Source: Thiomicrorhabdus sp. zzn3
GTDB lineage: Bacteria; Pseudomonadota; Gammaproteobacteria; Thiomicrospirales; Thiomicrospiraceae
Length of the DNA: 64,000 bases
Reading direction: 5' to 3'
Assembly (NCBI RefSeq): GCF_029767755.1
Contig: NZ_JARUQS010000001.1
Span: forward strand, 1,593,112 to 1,657,111
Numbering within the stretch: position 1 is the first letter of the stretch; the number at the start of each line of letters is the position of its first letter. The notes below the pieces were generated by a model. That model searched no databases and was not told the origin of the DNA. It saw nothing but the letters and a program-made list of their open reading frames with translations. Made by a program: the position numbers and the translations under genes. Of the stretch, positions 9,807 through 18,690 are shown piece after piece.

Positions 9807-10787
9807 ATGACCAACACCTGTACCGAACCCCATCCGGACCGTCCAACGGAACCGGCTGAAAAACAGCATTTCCGCTACCAAGTTGACGCAACGCAAACCG
9901 CTTTGCAGGCTTTGCAACAGGCCTGTTCACTTTCGGTGAGAGAACTGAAAGCGGCGTTCGATAAAGGCGCGGTGTGGCTGACGGCCGCTTCGGCAAAAGC
10001 CAAGCCGGTGCGACTGCGGCGCGTGAAAAGGCCGCTCAAGCCCGGCGAGGTGATCGAACTCTATTATTTTCCGAAGCTGCTGCACAGCGAACCGCCGGCA
10101 CCGAGATTGCTGCTGGACCGCCAGCAATACAGCGTCTGGTTTAAACCGCGGGGCATGCTCTCCCAGGGTTCCAAATGGGGAGACCATACGGCACTCTATC
10201 GCTGGGTGGAACGTCACCACCGCTTTAACGGTGAAAACCAAAACCGGCAGACCTGGCTAGTGCACCGTTTGGATCGCGCCACCGCCGGAGTGCAGCTTCT
10301 CGCCCACAACAAGAAAACGGCGCAAACACTCACCCAACTGTTTGCGGAACACCGCATTGAAAAACACTATCAGGCCTGGGTGCACGGGCACTTTCCGCAG
10401 CGACGGCAAACCTTTACGGACGCCATCGACGACAAACCGGCCGTGACCCACGCGCAGGGCCTCCACTACGACGCGAAACACCAACTCACGCTGGTGGAGA
10501 TTGAGATCGAAACCGGACGCAAACATCAGATTCGTAAACATCTCTCCGGCGTAGGATTCGCCGTCGTCGGCGACCGCCTGTATGGCGATGTGGCACGTGA
10601 CCTGAAATTGGCCGTGTCTCTCCCAGAAAACCGCCGTCCCGATCTGCAACTGACCGCCTATCAGCTCAAGTTTGTCGATCCGCTGAACGGCGAACCCATT
10701 GACGTGGTGTTAGCGGACGCGCAACGTGCCTTGCTTAAGGTGCGTGCAGACTCGCAAAGTCGCGTCGCATTCTCTCAAAACACTTAG
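9807..10787 (+). CDS. RluA-family RNA pseudouridine synthase
   Basis: This enzyme is expected to isomerise specific uridines of rRNA or tRNA to pseudouridine. The catalytic motif HRLDRATAGV starts near residue 152, and RKHQIRKHL and GDRLYGD are the other expected family blocks. The frame stays open upstream to 9621, but that part overlaps the start of the divergent peptidase gene and reads like noncoding sequence. The ATG at 9807 gives 326 residues, a normal length, and is preferred although no strong ribosome binding site precedes it. A CAGGCCTG repeat at 9919 encodes QQACS in the N-terminal part. The target uridine cannot be told from sequence. Confidence 0.88.
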   Translation: MTNTCTEPHPDRPTEPAEKQHFRYQVDATQTALQALQQACSLSVRELKAAFDKGAVWLTAASAKAKPVRLRRVKRPLKPGEVIELYYFPKLLHSEPPAPRLLLDRQQYSVWFKPRGMLSQGSKWGDHTALYRWVERHHRFNGENQNRQTWLVHRLDRATAGVQLLAHNKKTAQTLTQLFAEHRIEKHYQAWVHGHFPQRRQTFTDAIDDKPAVTHAQGLHYDAKHQLTLVEIEIETGRKHQIRKHLSGVGFAVVGDRLYGDVARDLKLAVSLPENRRPDLQLTAYQLKFVDPLNGEPIDVVLADAQRALLKVRADSQSRVAFSQNT

Positions 10788-10797
10788 CGACAGAAAC

Positions 10798-11247
10798 ATG
10801 GCTATGCTCCGCGCTTACCGTTTTCCGATTAAAGGCAGTTACTATTACGATGCCGCCGATGCCTTTCAACAAGACCTGTTGCCGGTGGAAACCGAACTGA
10901 CCCTGAAGCTGGAAGCGGACAATCCGCACGATGCCAATGCGATTCAGATTTGGCTGCCCGTTCACCCAGATAACGGTGCAGAGAACCACTCGGATAACAG
11001 CGACAACCCATCCGAACTGCTCATCGGCTATGTGCCGCGACAGCTCGCTAAACGCTGGCACCCGAAGCTTCGCACACTCTCCAAGCCGACCGTCCGCCTG
11101 GTCACCGCCAAAGCCAAAGGCAAACTGCTGAGACTGGAGTGCGAAATGGCTTTACCGCTTGGCTGGACGGACCATCTCTGCAGTCTGTTGTGGAGCCAGT
11201 TGACGCTATGGAAACAACGCTTGAAACAGCTAGGCTTATTCAGCTAA
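10798..11247 (+). CDS. Stand-alone HIRAN domain protein
   Basis: This small protein of about 149 residues matches the HIRAN domain, which in larger proteins (HLTF/Rad5-type helicases) binds DNA 3' ends and damaged DNA. The visible family pattern is an aromatic-rich strand (GSYYYDAAD), the block LKLEADNPHDANAIQIW and the closing LIGYVPRQLAKRW. It follows the pseudouridine synthase by 10 bases, so the two are probably cotranscribed. ATG at 10798 or ATG at 10804 are both possible starts; the frame is open upstream into the previous gene. A bacterial stand-alone HIRAN protein has no established function, and a role in DNA repair is inference. Confidence 0.75.
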   Translation: MAMLRAYRFPIKGSYYYDAADAFQQDLLPVETELTLKLEADNPHDANAIQIWLPVHPDNGAENHSDNSDNPSELLIGYVPRQLAKRWHPKLRTLSKPTVRLVTAKAKGKLLRLECEMALPLGWTDHLCSLLWSQLTLWKQRLKQLGLFS

Positions 11248-11351
11248 ATCGGCATGAAACATTGGTTTCCGTACGTTTAAATGGAGTTTGTTACAATAAG
11301 TATAAAATACGATTACGATACGCGAATACTTAACCACCAGGACCCCATACG

Positions 11352-12254
11352 ATGTCTCAAACCATGCCCCAAGCCCCAAATTCATCCACACTGGAACAGT
11401 GCATCGAACGCCTGAATCAATCGGGCGACTATCAGGTACTGCGCAAATTCTATCCCAAAAGCGAATTCAACCCGCATTGCGGCCAGGTTTTGCACAAGGT
11501 CTGCATTATCGACACCGAAACCACCGGTCTGGATACCGATGTCTGCGAGATCATTGAACTGGGTTATCAGATTGTGGAATTTGATTCGGAAGGCAACTTC
11601 TATCGGGTTCTGGAAGCACGCAACTACTTGAACGAACCCGAAGGGGAAATCTCCGCAGAAGTCACCAAGGTCACCGGCTTGACTCTGGATGACGTCAAAG
11701 GGCAAGCCATTCCGTGGGATCAGGTCGAGCACGAACTGGCCAGTGTTCAGCTCTGCGTGGCGCACAATGCGGCCTTTGACCGCCCGGTGCTGGAGCGTTA
11801 TTCGGATGTGTTTATCGACAAGATCTGGGGCTGTTCGGTGGCGCAGGTTGACTGGCTTAATTTAGCGGATGTCGGGTCGCGCAGCCAGGAATTCCTGTGC
11901 TGGAAAATCGGCGAGTTTTACTATGGCGCCCACCGTGCGCTGGACGATGTTCAGGCATTGACCGAGCTCCTCTCCCTGCCGGTCTCCGATGAAAAGCGCC
12001 CTGCGTTTCATTATCTGCTCAAGGCGGTGCGCGTGAGCAAATCGCTCATCAAGGCCACCGGCGCCCCCTTTGAAATCAAGGATGATTTGCGCGCCCGCGG
12101 CTATCGTTGGAATGTGGGAGAACGCGTCTGGCAAAAAGTATTGGACGACTCCAAACTGCAAGAAGAGCTGAGCTGGCTGCTTGAAAACAACACCCCTAAC
12201 CCGAATGTGATCAAGCTCAAAGCGACCGACAGCTTCTCGGTGCGTGCGCGTTAG
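11352..12254 (+). CDS. DEDDh 3'-5' exonuclease, DnaQ-like
   Basis: This is a 300-residue exonuclease of the DnaQ/epsilon superfamily. The catalytic motifs are IIDTETTG (Exo I, near residue 56), AHNAAFDRP (Exo II, near 139) and HRALDDV (Exo III, near 195), which together give a complete DEDDh set. The C-terminal 90 residues are not a recognised domain, though they include a glycine and tryptophan-rich stretch (RGYRWNVGERVWQK). It is longer than the catalytic core of DnaQ and lacks a clear beta-clamp motif, so it is more likely a repair or nucleic-acid processing exonuclease than the replicative proofreading subunit. Confidence 0.85.
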   Translation: MSQTMPQAPNSSTLEQCIERLNQSGDYQVLRKFYPKSEFNPHCGQVLHKVCIIDTETTGLDTDVCEIIELGYQIVEFDSEGNFYRVLEARNYLNEPEGEISAEVTKVTGLTLDDVKGQAIPWDQVEHELASVQLCVAHNAAFDRPVLERYSDVFIDKIWGCSVAQVDWLNLADVGSRSQEFLCWKIGEFYYGAHRALDDVQALTELLSLPVSDEKRPAFHYLLKAVRVSKSLIKATGAPFEIKDDLRARGYRWNVGERVWQKVLDDSKLQEELSWLLENNTPNPNVIKLKATDSFSVRAR

Positions 12255-12275
12255 TTCAACATTACATTTTAAAAA

Positions 12276-12293
12276 CTCAACAGGCCTGGTCAA
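12276..12293. repeat. CAGGCCTG repeat, intergenic copy
   Basis: The core at 12281-12288 is flanked by AACTCAA on the left and GTCAAAT on the right, downstream of the exonuclease gene and upstream of the phosphatase gene. The extended match to GAACAGGCCTGTTC is imperfect (CAACAGGCCTGGTC). Confidence 0.75.
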
Positions 12294-12348
12294 ATCCATT
12301 CCTGGCCGTTTAACAATGCCGTTTTCTATCCACTTTCAGGAGCTTGCT

Positions 12349-12921
12349 ATGAAAATAACATGGGGTTTATCTGTCTTGATGTTCTTTGCGGTTCACTCGG
12401 TTTTTGCTGATGAAAACAAAGAAGAAGCGTTCTGGCAGGCTCTACAGGAAGGCGGTAAAGTGGTGTTGATTCGTCACGCCGAGATCGACCGCGAATTCGG
12501 CGACGCTTTCATTCTCGACGACAGCTGTTTTAGCGAACGCAACCTCAATGCCACCGGCAAGCAACAGGCGAAACGCATTGGCGAAGCCTTCCGCCAACAC
12601 CGCATCAAAATCAACCAAGTACTCAGCAGTCCGCACTGCCGCACCCGGGATACGGCTCAAGAAGCGTTTGGAACTTACCACGTCGAACCGAAACTGCGTC
12701 TTATCAAAGCACTGAGCACGCAACAGGCAGAAGCCAATATGCACGCTATTCGTTCGCTGATTGCCAATTACCAAAGCCAAGGAAACCTGATTCTGGTCAC
12801 CCATCGTCCCAATATCGGTGAACTGATTTACCAACGCGTGGAACCGGCCGAAATGGTCCTAATTGAACCGCTGGGTGACGGGCAATTTGATCTGATTGCC
12901 CGGCTGCGCCTGCAAGACTAG
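12349..12921 (+). CDS. Exported histidine phosphatase family protein
   Basis: This is a 190-residue member of the phosphoglycerate mutase-like (histidine phosphatase) superfamily with a signal peptide. The N-terminus MKITWGLSVLMFFAVHSVFA followed by DENK is a classical cleavable signal, so the protein should act in the periplasm. The catalytic RHAE lies at 42-45, SSPHCRTRDTA supplies the second arginine, and the distal VTHRPN near 151 supplies the second histidine. The ATG at 12349 is chosen because AGGAG precedes it by about 7 bases; the longer frame from 12244 would overlap the exonuclease gene and remove the signal peptide logic. The substrate is unknown. Confidence 0.85.
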   Translation: MKITWGLSVLMFFAVHSVFADENKEEAFWQALQEGGKVVLIRHAEIDREFGDAFILDDSCFSERNLNATGKQQAKRIGEAFRQHRIKINQVLSSPHCRTRDTAQEAFGTYHVEPKLRLIKALSTQQAEANMHAIRSLIANYQSQGNLILVTHRPNIGELIYQRVEPAEMVLIEPLGDGQFDLIARLRLQD

Positions 12922-12970
12922 CGGACATTTCCTTAGAAGCCTCTCCTCTTTCTCGCGTAATAAAAGCGTC

Positions 12971-12984
12971 ATACAGGCCTATTC
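12971..12984. repeat. CAGGCCTA variant of the dispersed repeat, intergenic
   Basis: Read on the minus strand this is GAATAGGCCTGTAT, a degenerate copy of the GAACAGGCCTGTTC repeat with A-rich flanks. It lies in the gap between the phosphatase gene and the HD-GYP gene. Confidence 0.6.
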
Positions 12985-13034
12985 AAAACCGATTCATAAT
13001 TAAAAACACCTTGTATTACATACTGTTATTTTAT

Positions 13035-13063
13035 TTGACGGTATTCAACCTCTCACATAGTAT
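13035..13063 (+). promoter_or_regulatory. Sigma-70-type promoter for the HD-GYP gene
   Basis: TTGACG at 13035-13040 and TAGTAT at 13058-13063 are separated by 17 bases, placing the transcription start near 13070, about 50 bases before the chosen ATG. This is pattern matching only (5/6 and 4/6 to consensus). Confidence 0.55.
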
Positions 13064-13119
13064 GGTAAATATTCATACGTAAACATTTGACAGGTTTACC
13101 CATAAGCAGGAGAGCGTTT

Positions 13120-16100
13120 ATGAAAGGCTTTGACTGGCTACCACTTAATCATCAACGACTGTCCATTCGTGTGACCGTAGTCAGTGTTTTTGTCTTTGCC
13201 ACCCTTTTAGTGGCCTCTATTGCCATTGGCTTGCAATACCATTTTTCCAAAAAGATGGCGACCGAAGCGGCGGTTTCCCAATACCAGCTCAGCGCTTCGA
13301 GTACTAAAGACTATCTGGCCAGCCTAGACCAAAAGGCGATTCAGACGACTCGCATTCTCAGCAAATACCCACACCTCACCGCCAACAACTGGGTTCACTC
13401 CGACACGCGCCGTTTATTCGCGGAAATCATGCAAAACAATCCGGTGTTTTATGCCATCTATATTGGTTTTGCCAACGGTGACTTTTATGAACTGGTGAAC
13501 CTGGAAACCAGCCCTGCGGTTCGCCAACAACTTAATGCCTCGGAACAAGACCGCTGGGTCGTGATTCAGGTTAAAGAGCAAAAAGGCCAACGTCAAAGGC
13601 AATTCGACTACTATAACGATCGCTTTGAACTGCGCACTTCCAAATCAGAGGCCAGTCAGTATTTCGCCAACCAACGCCACTGGTTTAAAAACGCCACGGA
13701 AGACAAGATTCATAAAACCGCGCCTTACCTGTTTCAGCACCTTCAGGCCCCTGGACAGACTTATTCAACCGTTCTTCCGACAACCGGAGCGGTACTGGCG
13801 GTTGATATCGCCCTCTCATCCCTTTCGGAATATCTCGGTTCACAACCGTTAAACCCAATCAGTCGCAACAGTCAGACCTTTATCTATCAGCAAGATGGCT
13901 ACCTGATCGCCTCCAGCGAAGTCCGCAGCGAGACTCAAAGTCTGTCCGAGCTCAAACCTATCACGCTGAGCGATTATGAAAAAGCCATTATTAAACAGAC
14001 CGGGCGCTTGAGAGTCTCCAATGAGATGAACTGGCCGCCAGTGGACTATGCGGTTTCAGGCGAACCTCGAGGGTATGCCATTGATCTGATTCGCGCTATA
14101 GCTCAAATCACCGGGCTGCAGATCGAGTTTGTCAACGGCTACAGTTGGCCGGAATTACTTGAACTGTTTAACAATAACGAATTAGACCTACTGCACCCGG
14201 TTCTGTATAACCCGAACAGTCAACTGGGAGCCTTTAGTGAACCGCTTCTCAGTCTGCCATACGCCGTGGCGACACGGCCGGAACACGCCCCCATTCAATC
14301 GCCCTCTCAACTCGACGGTCTGAGCGTTGCCATTCCACAAGGGTGGTCGATTATTCCGGTTTTAAAGAAACTGATTCCAAGTGTGAACATCGTCGAAGTG
14401 AAAAGCACCAAAGACGCCTTGGAGTCGGTCGTGCAAGGTCGGGTTGATGCCGCCCTAGACAATGAGATTATTCTCAGACAAACCGCTTCCCAGTTTTTTA
14501 TCCACGGGCTGCAGTTCCATGAATTGAAACAACCAAATGATCCTTTTGCTCTGCCGCAGACGTTCCACCTGGTTACGTCCAAACAACATGCAAAGCTACT
14601 GCCCATTCTAAATAGAGCGCTAAAATCTCTGCCGGAGGACTACCGGCAGAAATTGCATCAGAAATGGCTGGGGGATTACCTTGCTAACGATAAAACCTCG
14701 GTCAAATCCACGCAAACCTCCGCTGTACCCATTCCAGAAATGATTGAATGGAGCCGCGACCCAGAACGCTTTAACCGCCTTAACGCATTTACCGTGGATG
14801 GCCAAAAACAGTATCTCTTCATCACCCCCCTCAAGGACGACGACGCTAACGGTGAGTTCTTTGCGGCCATGATCCCTGAGCATGTGCTGTTGGCACCAAG
14901 TCTGCAAAAAGTAATCTGGTCAATCCTGCTGACGGCTATGGCTCTGCTACTGGTTATGCCTGTGTCCTGGTTATTTGCTTCCCCGATCGTCGACCCGATT
15001 AAGCGCCTCATGCACCAGGCCAAACACATCCAAAACCGCCAATACGATGACATCACCCCTTTAGACACCAATATAAAAGAAATTCATAATCTTTCTGCGG
15101 CGATTATTGAAATGGCGCATGCCATCCGTCAACATGAGGTGGATCAAAAAGAGCTTATGGACTCTTTCGTGCGCCTGATCGCCCAGGCCATTGATGAAAA
15201 ATCACCCTATACGGCCGCCCACTGCGCGCGCGTCCCGGAACTGGCGATTTTAATCGCAGAAGCCGCTCATAAATCGACAGCGCCGCCATTCGAGCAGTTT
15301 CATTTTACTTCCGAAGATGAGTGGCGAGAATTCCGCTTAGCGGCTTGGTTGCATGACTGCGGAAAAATCACCACACCGGAACACATTGTCGATAAGGCCA
15401 CCAAATTAGAGACCATTTATAACCGCATCCATGAAATTCGCACCCGCTTTGAAGTGTTGTGGCGAGATGCCGAGATCGATTACCTGAAGCAAAAAATGCA
15501 AACGCCTGAGAAAGAAGAGGAACTCTACAAACAACTGACCGACAAACAACAGAAACTTAGAGAAGACTTTGCCTTCATCGCCGAGTCCAATATTGGTCAA
15601 GAAGCGATGAACCCAGAACATATTGAGCGCCTTCATAAACTGGCTCAAACCACTTGGCTGCGTCACTTTGACAATACCCTGGGATTATCACGTGCAGAAT
15701 GCCTTCGCATGCCCCCTATTGCCGAACTACCGGTTGAAGAGCCGTTATTGAGTGACCGTCTGGAACACCGAATCCCCCGGCAACGTGCACTCCAGTTCGA
15801 GCCGGAATTCGGCATCAAGATGAGCGTGCCTGACGACCTCTACCATTTAGGCGAACTGCATAACTTGAGCATCACCTACGGCACGCTCAGCCCCGAAGAT
15901 CGCTTCAAGATCAATGAACACGTCATCAGTACGATCAGAATGCTGGAAAGCCTTAAATTCCCGGCAGAACTCTCGAAAATCCCTAGATATGCGTCAACCC
16001 ACCACGAAACCTTAAACGGCGAGGGTTACCCGCGTAAATTGACGGCCAATGAACTGACAACTCCGGAACGCATTCTCGCCGTCGCCGATATCTTTGAGGC

Positions 16101-16305
16101 GTTAACCGCTTCAGACCGCCCATACAAAGAGGCGAAAAAGCTCAGTACCGCAGTCGAGATACTTTACTCAAAAGTGGAACAACAGGAACTTGATCGGAAT
16201 GTGTTTGAACTGTTTTTAACCAGCGGTGTCTATTTGGAATACGCTAAGCGCTATTTGAATCCCGATCAGATCGACGAGGTGGATATCAACCACTATTTAA
16301 CATAG
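13120..16305 (+). CDS. Cache/SBP3 sensor HD-GYP phosphodiesterase
   Basis: This is a 1061-residue inner-membrane sensor expected to hydrolyse c-di-GMP. A first helix (about 16-40) is followed by a Cache-like periplasmic region. An SBP_bac_3 solute-binding fold (about 295-520, starting at RLRVSNEMNWPPV) appears inserted in that region, because a Cache-like end (QYLFITPL) comes after it. A second helix lies at about 597-620, then HAMP, then HD-GYP. The metal site HDCGK is near 745 and GEGYPR near 967, separated by about 150 residues more than usual. AVADIFEALTASDRPY is intact. The ATG at 13120 has GCAGGAGAG upstream and is preferred over a TTG at 13087. Confidence 0.88.
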   Translation: MKGFDWLPLNHQRLSIRVTVVSVFVFATLLVASIAIGLQYHFSKKMATEAAVSQYQLSASSTKDYLASLDQKAIQTTRILSKYPHLTANNWVHSDTRRLFAEIMQNNPVFYAIYIGFANGDFYELVNLETSPAVRQQLNASEQDRWVVIQVKEQKGQRQRQFDYYNDRFELRTSKSEASQYFANQRHWFKNATEDKIHKTAPYLFQHLQAPGQTYSTVLPTTGAVLAVDIALSSLSEYLGSQPLNPISRNSQTFIYQQDGYLIASSEVRSETQSLSELKPITLSDYEKAIIKQTGRLRVSNEMNWPPVDYAVSGEPRGYAIDLIRAIAQITGLQIEFVNGYSWPELLELFNNNELDLLHPVLYNPNSQLGAFSEPLLSLPYAVATRPEHAPIQSPSQLDGLSVAIPQGWSIIPVLKKLIPSVNIVEVKSTKDALESVVQGRVDAALDNEIILRQTASQFFIHGLQFHELKQPNDPFALPQTFHLVTSKQHAKLLPILNRALKSLPEDYRQKLHQKWLGDYLANDKTSVKSTQTSAVPIPEMIEWSRDPERFNRLNAFTVDGQKQYLFITPLKDDDANGEFFAAMIPEHVLLAPSLQKVIWSILLTAMALLLVMPVSWLFASPIVDPIKRLMHQAKHIQNRQYDDITPLDTNIKEIHNLSAAIIEMAHAIRQHEVDQKELMDSFVRLIAQAIDEKSPYTAAHCARVPELAILIAEAAHKSTAPPFEQFHFTSEDEWREFRLAAWLHDCGKITTPEHIVDKATKLETIYNRIHEIRTRFEVLWRDAEIDYLKQKMQTPEKEEELYKQLTDKQQKLREDFAFIAESNIGQEAMNPEHIERLHKLAQTTWLRHFDNTLGLSRAECLRMPPIAELPVEEPLLSDRLEHRIPRQRALQFEPEFGIKMSVPDDLYHLGELHNLSITYGTLSPEDRFKINEHVISTIRMLESLKFPAELSKIPRYASTHHETLNGEGYPRKLTANELTTPERILAVADIFEALTASDRPYKEAKKLSTAVEILYSKVEQQELDRNVFELFLTSGVYLEYAKRYLNPDQIDEVDINHYLT

Positions 16306-16362
16306 ATAAACAGGATCATTTGCCACAACCGCGACAAAAAATCCTGTGATGAATAAAAGCAA

Positions 16363-18558
16363 TCAGCCATTCTTTTTGCTGGCCAAAGCAAGCGGTTTTC
16401 TCCCCGAGGGCTCAATAGCTTCACCCGTATTAAAGAAGGCCATATCCTCCTTAAGAATCTCCGCCTGCTCGCTCATACTTTGCGAAGCCACAGACGTTTC
16501 TTCCACTAAGGACGCATTTTGCTGCGTCACTTGGTCAATCTGGCCAATGGCTTTATGAATTTGTTGGATTCCTTCAAATTGTTCGCTGGAGGCCTGTGCA
16601 ATCTGATTGACCATTTGCGTAAAAGTATTGATCGATTCATTAATTGAATCCAATACCTGGCTTGAATCGCCTGCCAGGCGCGTTCCCAAATCTATCCGAT
16701 TAACACTCTCTTCGATCAGCGTGCGAATATCTTTTGCCGCTTCCGCCGATTTCTGGGCCAAAGCGCGTACCTCTCCGGCAACCACGGCAAACCCTCTGCC
16801 ATGCTCACCGGCACGGGCAGCCTCTACAGCGGCATTCAAGGCCAGCAAATTAGTCTGGAAGGCGATACTGTCAATCAAGGTGACAATGTCGGCGATTTTA
16901 TGGCTCGACTCCTGAATCTGATTCATGGCTTCAATGGTTTTACGCATCACATCCGCACCTTCATTCGCCTTGGATTCGACTTCGTTGGCCATTTGTGAAG
17001 CCTGCTGTGCATGTTCTGAATTTGACTGCACAACCGAGCTCATCTCATTCATGGTACCGGCGGTTTCTTGGAGCGCTGAAGCCTGCTCTTGGATACGCGT
17101 ACTCAGATCACTGGCACCTTGGGAAACATCCTGAGCGGCATGACTCACAATGTCGGATGCCTTTGCCGCTTTGCCGACGATTTCTTTAAGCTTGGTACTG
17201 GAGGCGTTTATCGCATCTTTCAGATCTTTTAATTGACCATCAAAGTCTTCTACGCATTCTTTCGTCAGGTCGCCTTGAGACTGGGCGGTAATAATCACAG
17301 TAATCCCGTTCAGGGCTTCCTGAATCGTATCAATCGCTCCATTAATGTCATTTTTAATACTTAAGAAAGCCCCTTCTGCCTCTGCTTCTACGCGCTTGTC
17401 GAAATTGCCATGCCTCATCGCATCCACAACACCGGCAATTTCACTGACGATATTGGCCTCAATGGTATGATCCAGCCACTCCACTACATACCCTAGACGC
17501 TGACCGTTCATTTCAATCGGCGTGACGGTTAAACGAATAATCAGCTCGCCAATTTCCAAATTCGCTGTATAGGCCTCTTTGAGCGCTTCGAGCATAGTAC
17601 GCTGGTGCACTGAATTTTGATGAAAGATATCCATATTGGCCCCCACAATGCCGTCAACCGCAAAGTTGGGTAATACCGCCTGCAGCTTGGACTCGTTTCG
17701 GGTAAACATGTCGCGCAAGCTGCGGTTGATGCTGACAATATTGAACTGGGCATCGGCAATCATAATATTGGTCGTCGCCGCTTCCAGTGCAGTTGCCATC
17801 ACTTGCGCGCGACGTAAAGCATCAAAGTTCCGAGCGGCTTGTTCGCCAACACGAGAGCGGATCATATTCAACGCCGCCCCCCACTTAGAATCGTCTTCAA
17901 TACGGCGTTCAAAACGGCCGCTGGCGATCTCTTCAATCCCTTTTTGCAACTCCGGTTTGATGTGGTGACGCTGTAATGCTTGATAGAGCAGGAAGCCAAC
18001 CCCAGTAATCCCGATCGCCCCCATAGCCATCTGCACCCAAAGCGGCAACTCTAAATTAAATTGCAGTAACGCCATGGGAACCAGCGCCGCCAGTGTAGCA
18101 ATAGCGGCAGTCAACGGTCGGCCATTATGACGACGGGTCCAAGGAAACTGGGCACGTCCGGCTTTAACATCAGCATACAGTTTTTGCGCTTCAGCGATCT
18201 GTTGGCGGGTGGCTGGATAACGTACTGAAAGATAGCCGGTAATCTTGCCCTGTTCTATAATCGGACTGGCATTGGCAGCGACCCAGTAATACCGCCCATC
18301 TTTGCGCTGGTTCTTAACGATCCCGTACCACGGGCGTCCGGCCTGAATCGTTTGCCAAAAATCTTTAAACGCCTGTTTTGGCATATCAGGATGACGCAGA
18401 ATATTATGCGGCTTGCCAAGCAACTCCTCACGGCCATATCCAGAAGCGATTTGAAACCCTTCATTAAATTCAACAATATTGCCATGCAAGTCCGATGTAG
18501 AAAGAATCACCACATCTTCTGACAGTTTATATTCTTGCTGATCAGGCTTATCCGCCAT
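16363..18558 (-). CDS. Methyl-accepting chemotaxis protein with two PAS domains
   Basis: This 731-residue chemoreceptor belongs to the Aer-like group. A PAS domain at about 15-115 ([26 protein letters not shown]) suggests redox or energy sensing from the cytoplasm. Two closely spaced helices lie at about 145-190 with almost no periplasmic loop, then a HAMP-like segment, a second PAS domain (about 250-370), another HAMP-like segment and the MCP signalling domain (about 440-710). The signalling hairpin is the conserved [26 protein letters not shown] region. GGAG precedes the ATG. The gene converges on the HD-GYP gene. No che genes are present nearby. Confidence 0.9.
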   Translation of the reverse strand: MADKPDQQEYKLSEDVVILSTSDLHGNIVEFNEGFQIASGYGREELLGKPHNILRHPDMPKQAFKDFWQTIQAGRPWYGIVKNQRKDGRYYWVAANASPIIEQGKITGYLSVRYPATRQQIAEAQKLYADVKAGRAQFPWTRRHNGRPLTAAIATLAALVPMALLQFNLELPLWVQMAMGAIGITGVGFLLYQALQRHHIKPELQKGIEEIASGRFERRIEDDSKWGAALNMIRSRVGEQAARNFDALRRAQVMATALEAATTNIMIADAQFNIVSINRSLRDMFTRNESKLQAVLPNFAVDGIVGANMDIFHQNSVHQRTMLEALKEAYTANLEIGELIIRLTVTPIEMNGQRLGYVVEWLDHTIEANIVSEIAGVVDAMRHGNFDKRVEAEAEGAFLSIKNDINGAIDTIQEALNGITVIITAQSQGDLTKECVEDFDGQLKDLKDAINASSTKLKEIVGKAAKASDIVSHAAQDVSQGASDLSTRIQEQASALQETAGTMNEMSSVVQSNSEHAQQASQMANEVESKANEGADVMRKTIEAMNQIQESSHKIADIVTLIDSIAFQTNLLALNAAVEAARAGEHGRGFAVVAGEVRALAQKSAEAAKDIRTLIEESVNRIDLGTRLAGDSSQVLDSINESINTFTQMVNQIAQASSEQFEGIQQIHKAIGQIDQVTQQNASLVEETSVASQSMSEQAEILKEDMAFFNTGEAIEPSGRKPLALASKKNG

Positions 18559-18601
18559 TCTATTCTCCGCCCATCTAACTTCCGACTGTTTGATGGGGAA
18601 T

Positions 18602-18629
18602 TTTATACTAACTAATACATATTGGTAAA
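18602..18629 (-). promoter_or_regulatory. Candidate promoter of the chemoreceptor gene
   Basis: On the minus strand TTTACC (18624-18629) and TATAAA (18602-18607) are spaced by 16 bases, about 45 bases upstream of the ATG, in an AT-rich gap. No flagellar sigma-28 motif was recognised here. Confidence 0.4.
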
Positions 18630-18690
18630 ATTTATAACAAATCTATAAACAATTAAATAATTTAATGACCACAATAAAACCAGGGGAATG

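Noticed and set aside
16310..16347. ACAGGAT/ATCCTGT inverted repeat between the HD-GYP and chemoreceptor genes as a terminator
   Set aside because: Arms are only 7 bases with a 24-base loop and no T-run follows, so it was not annotated.
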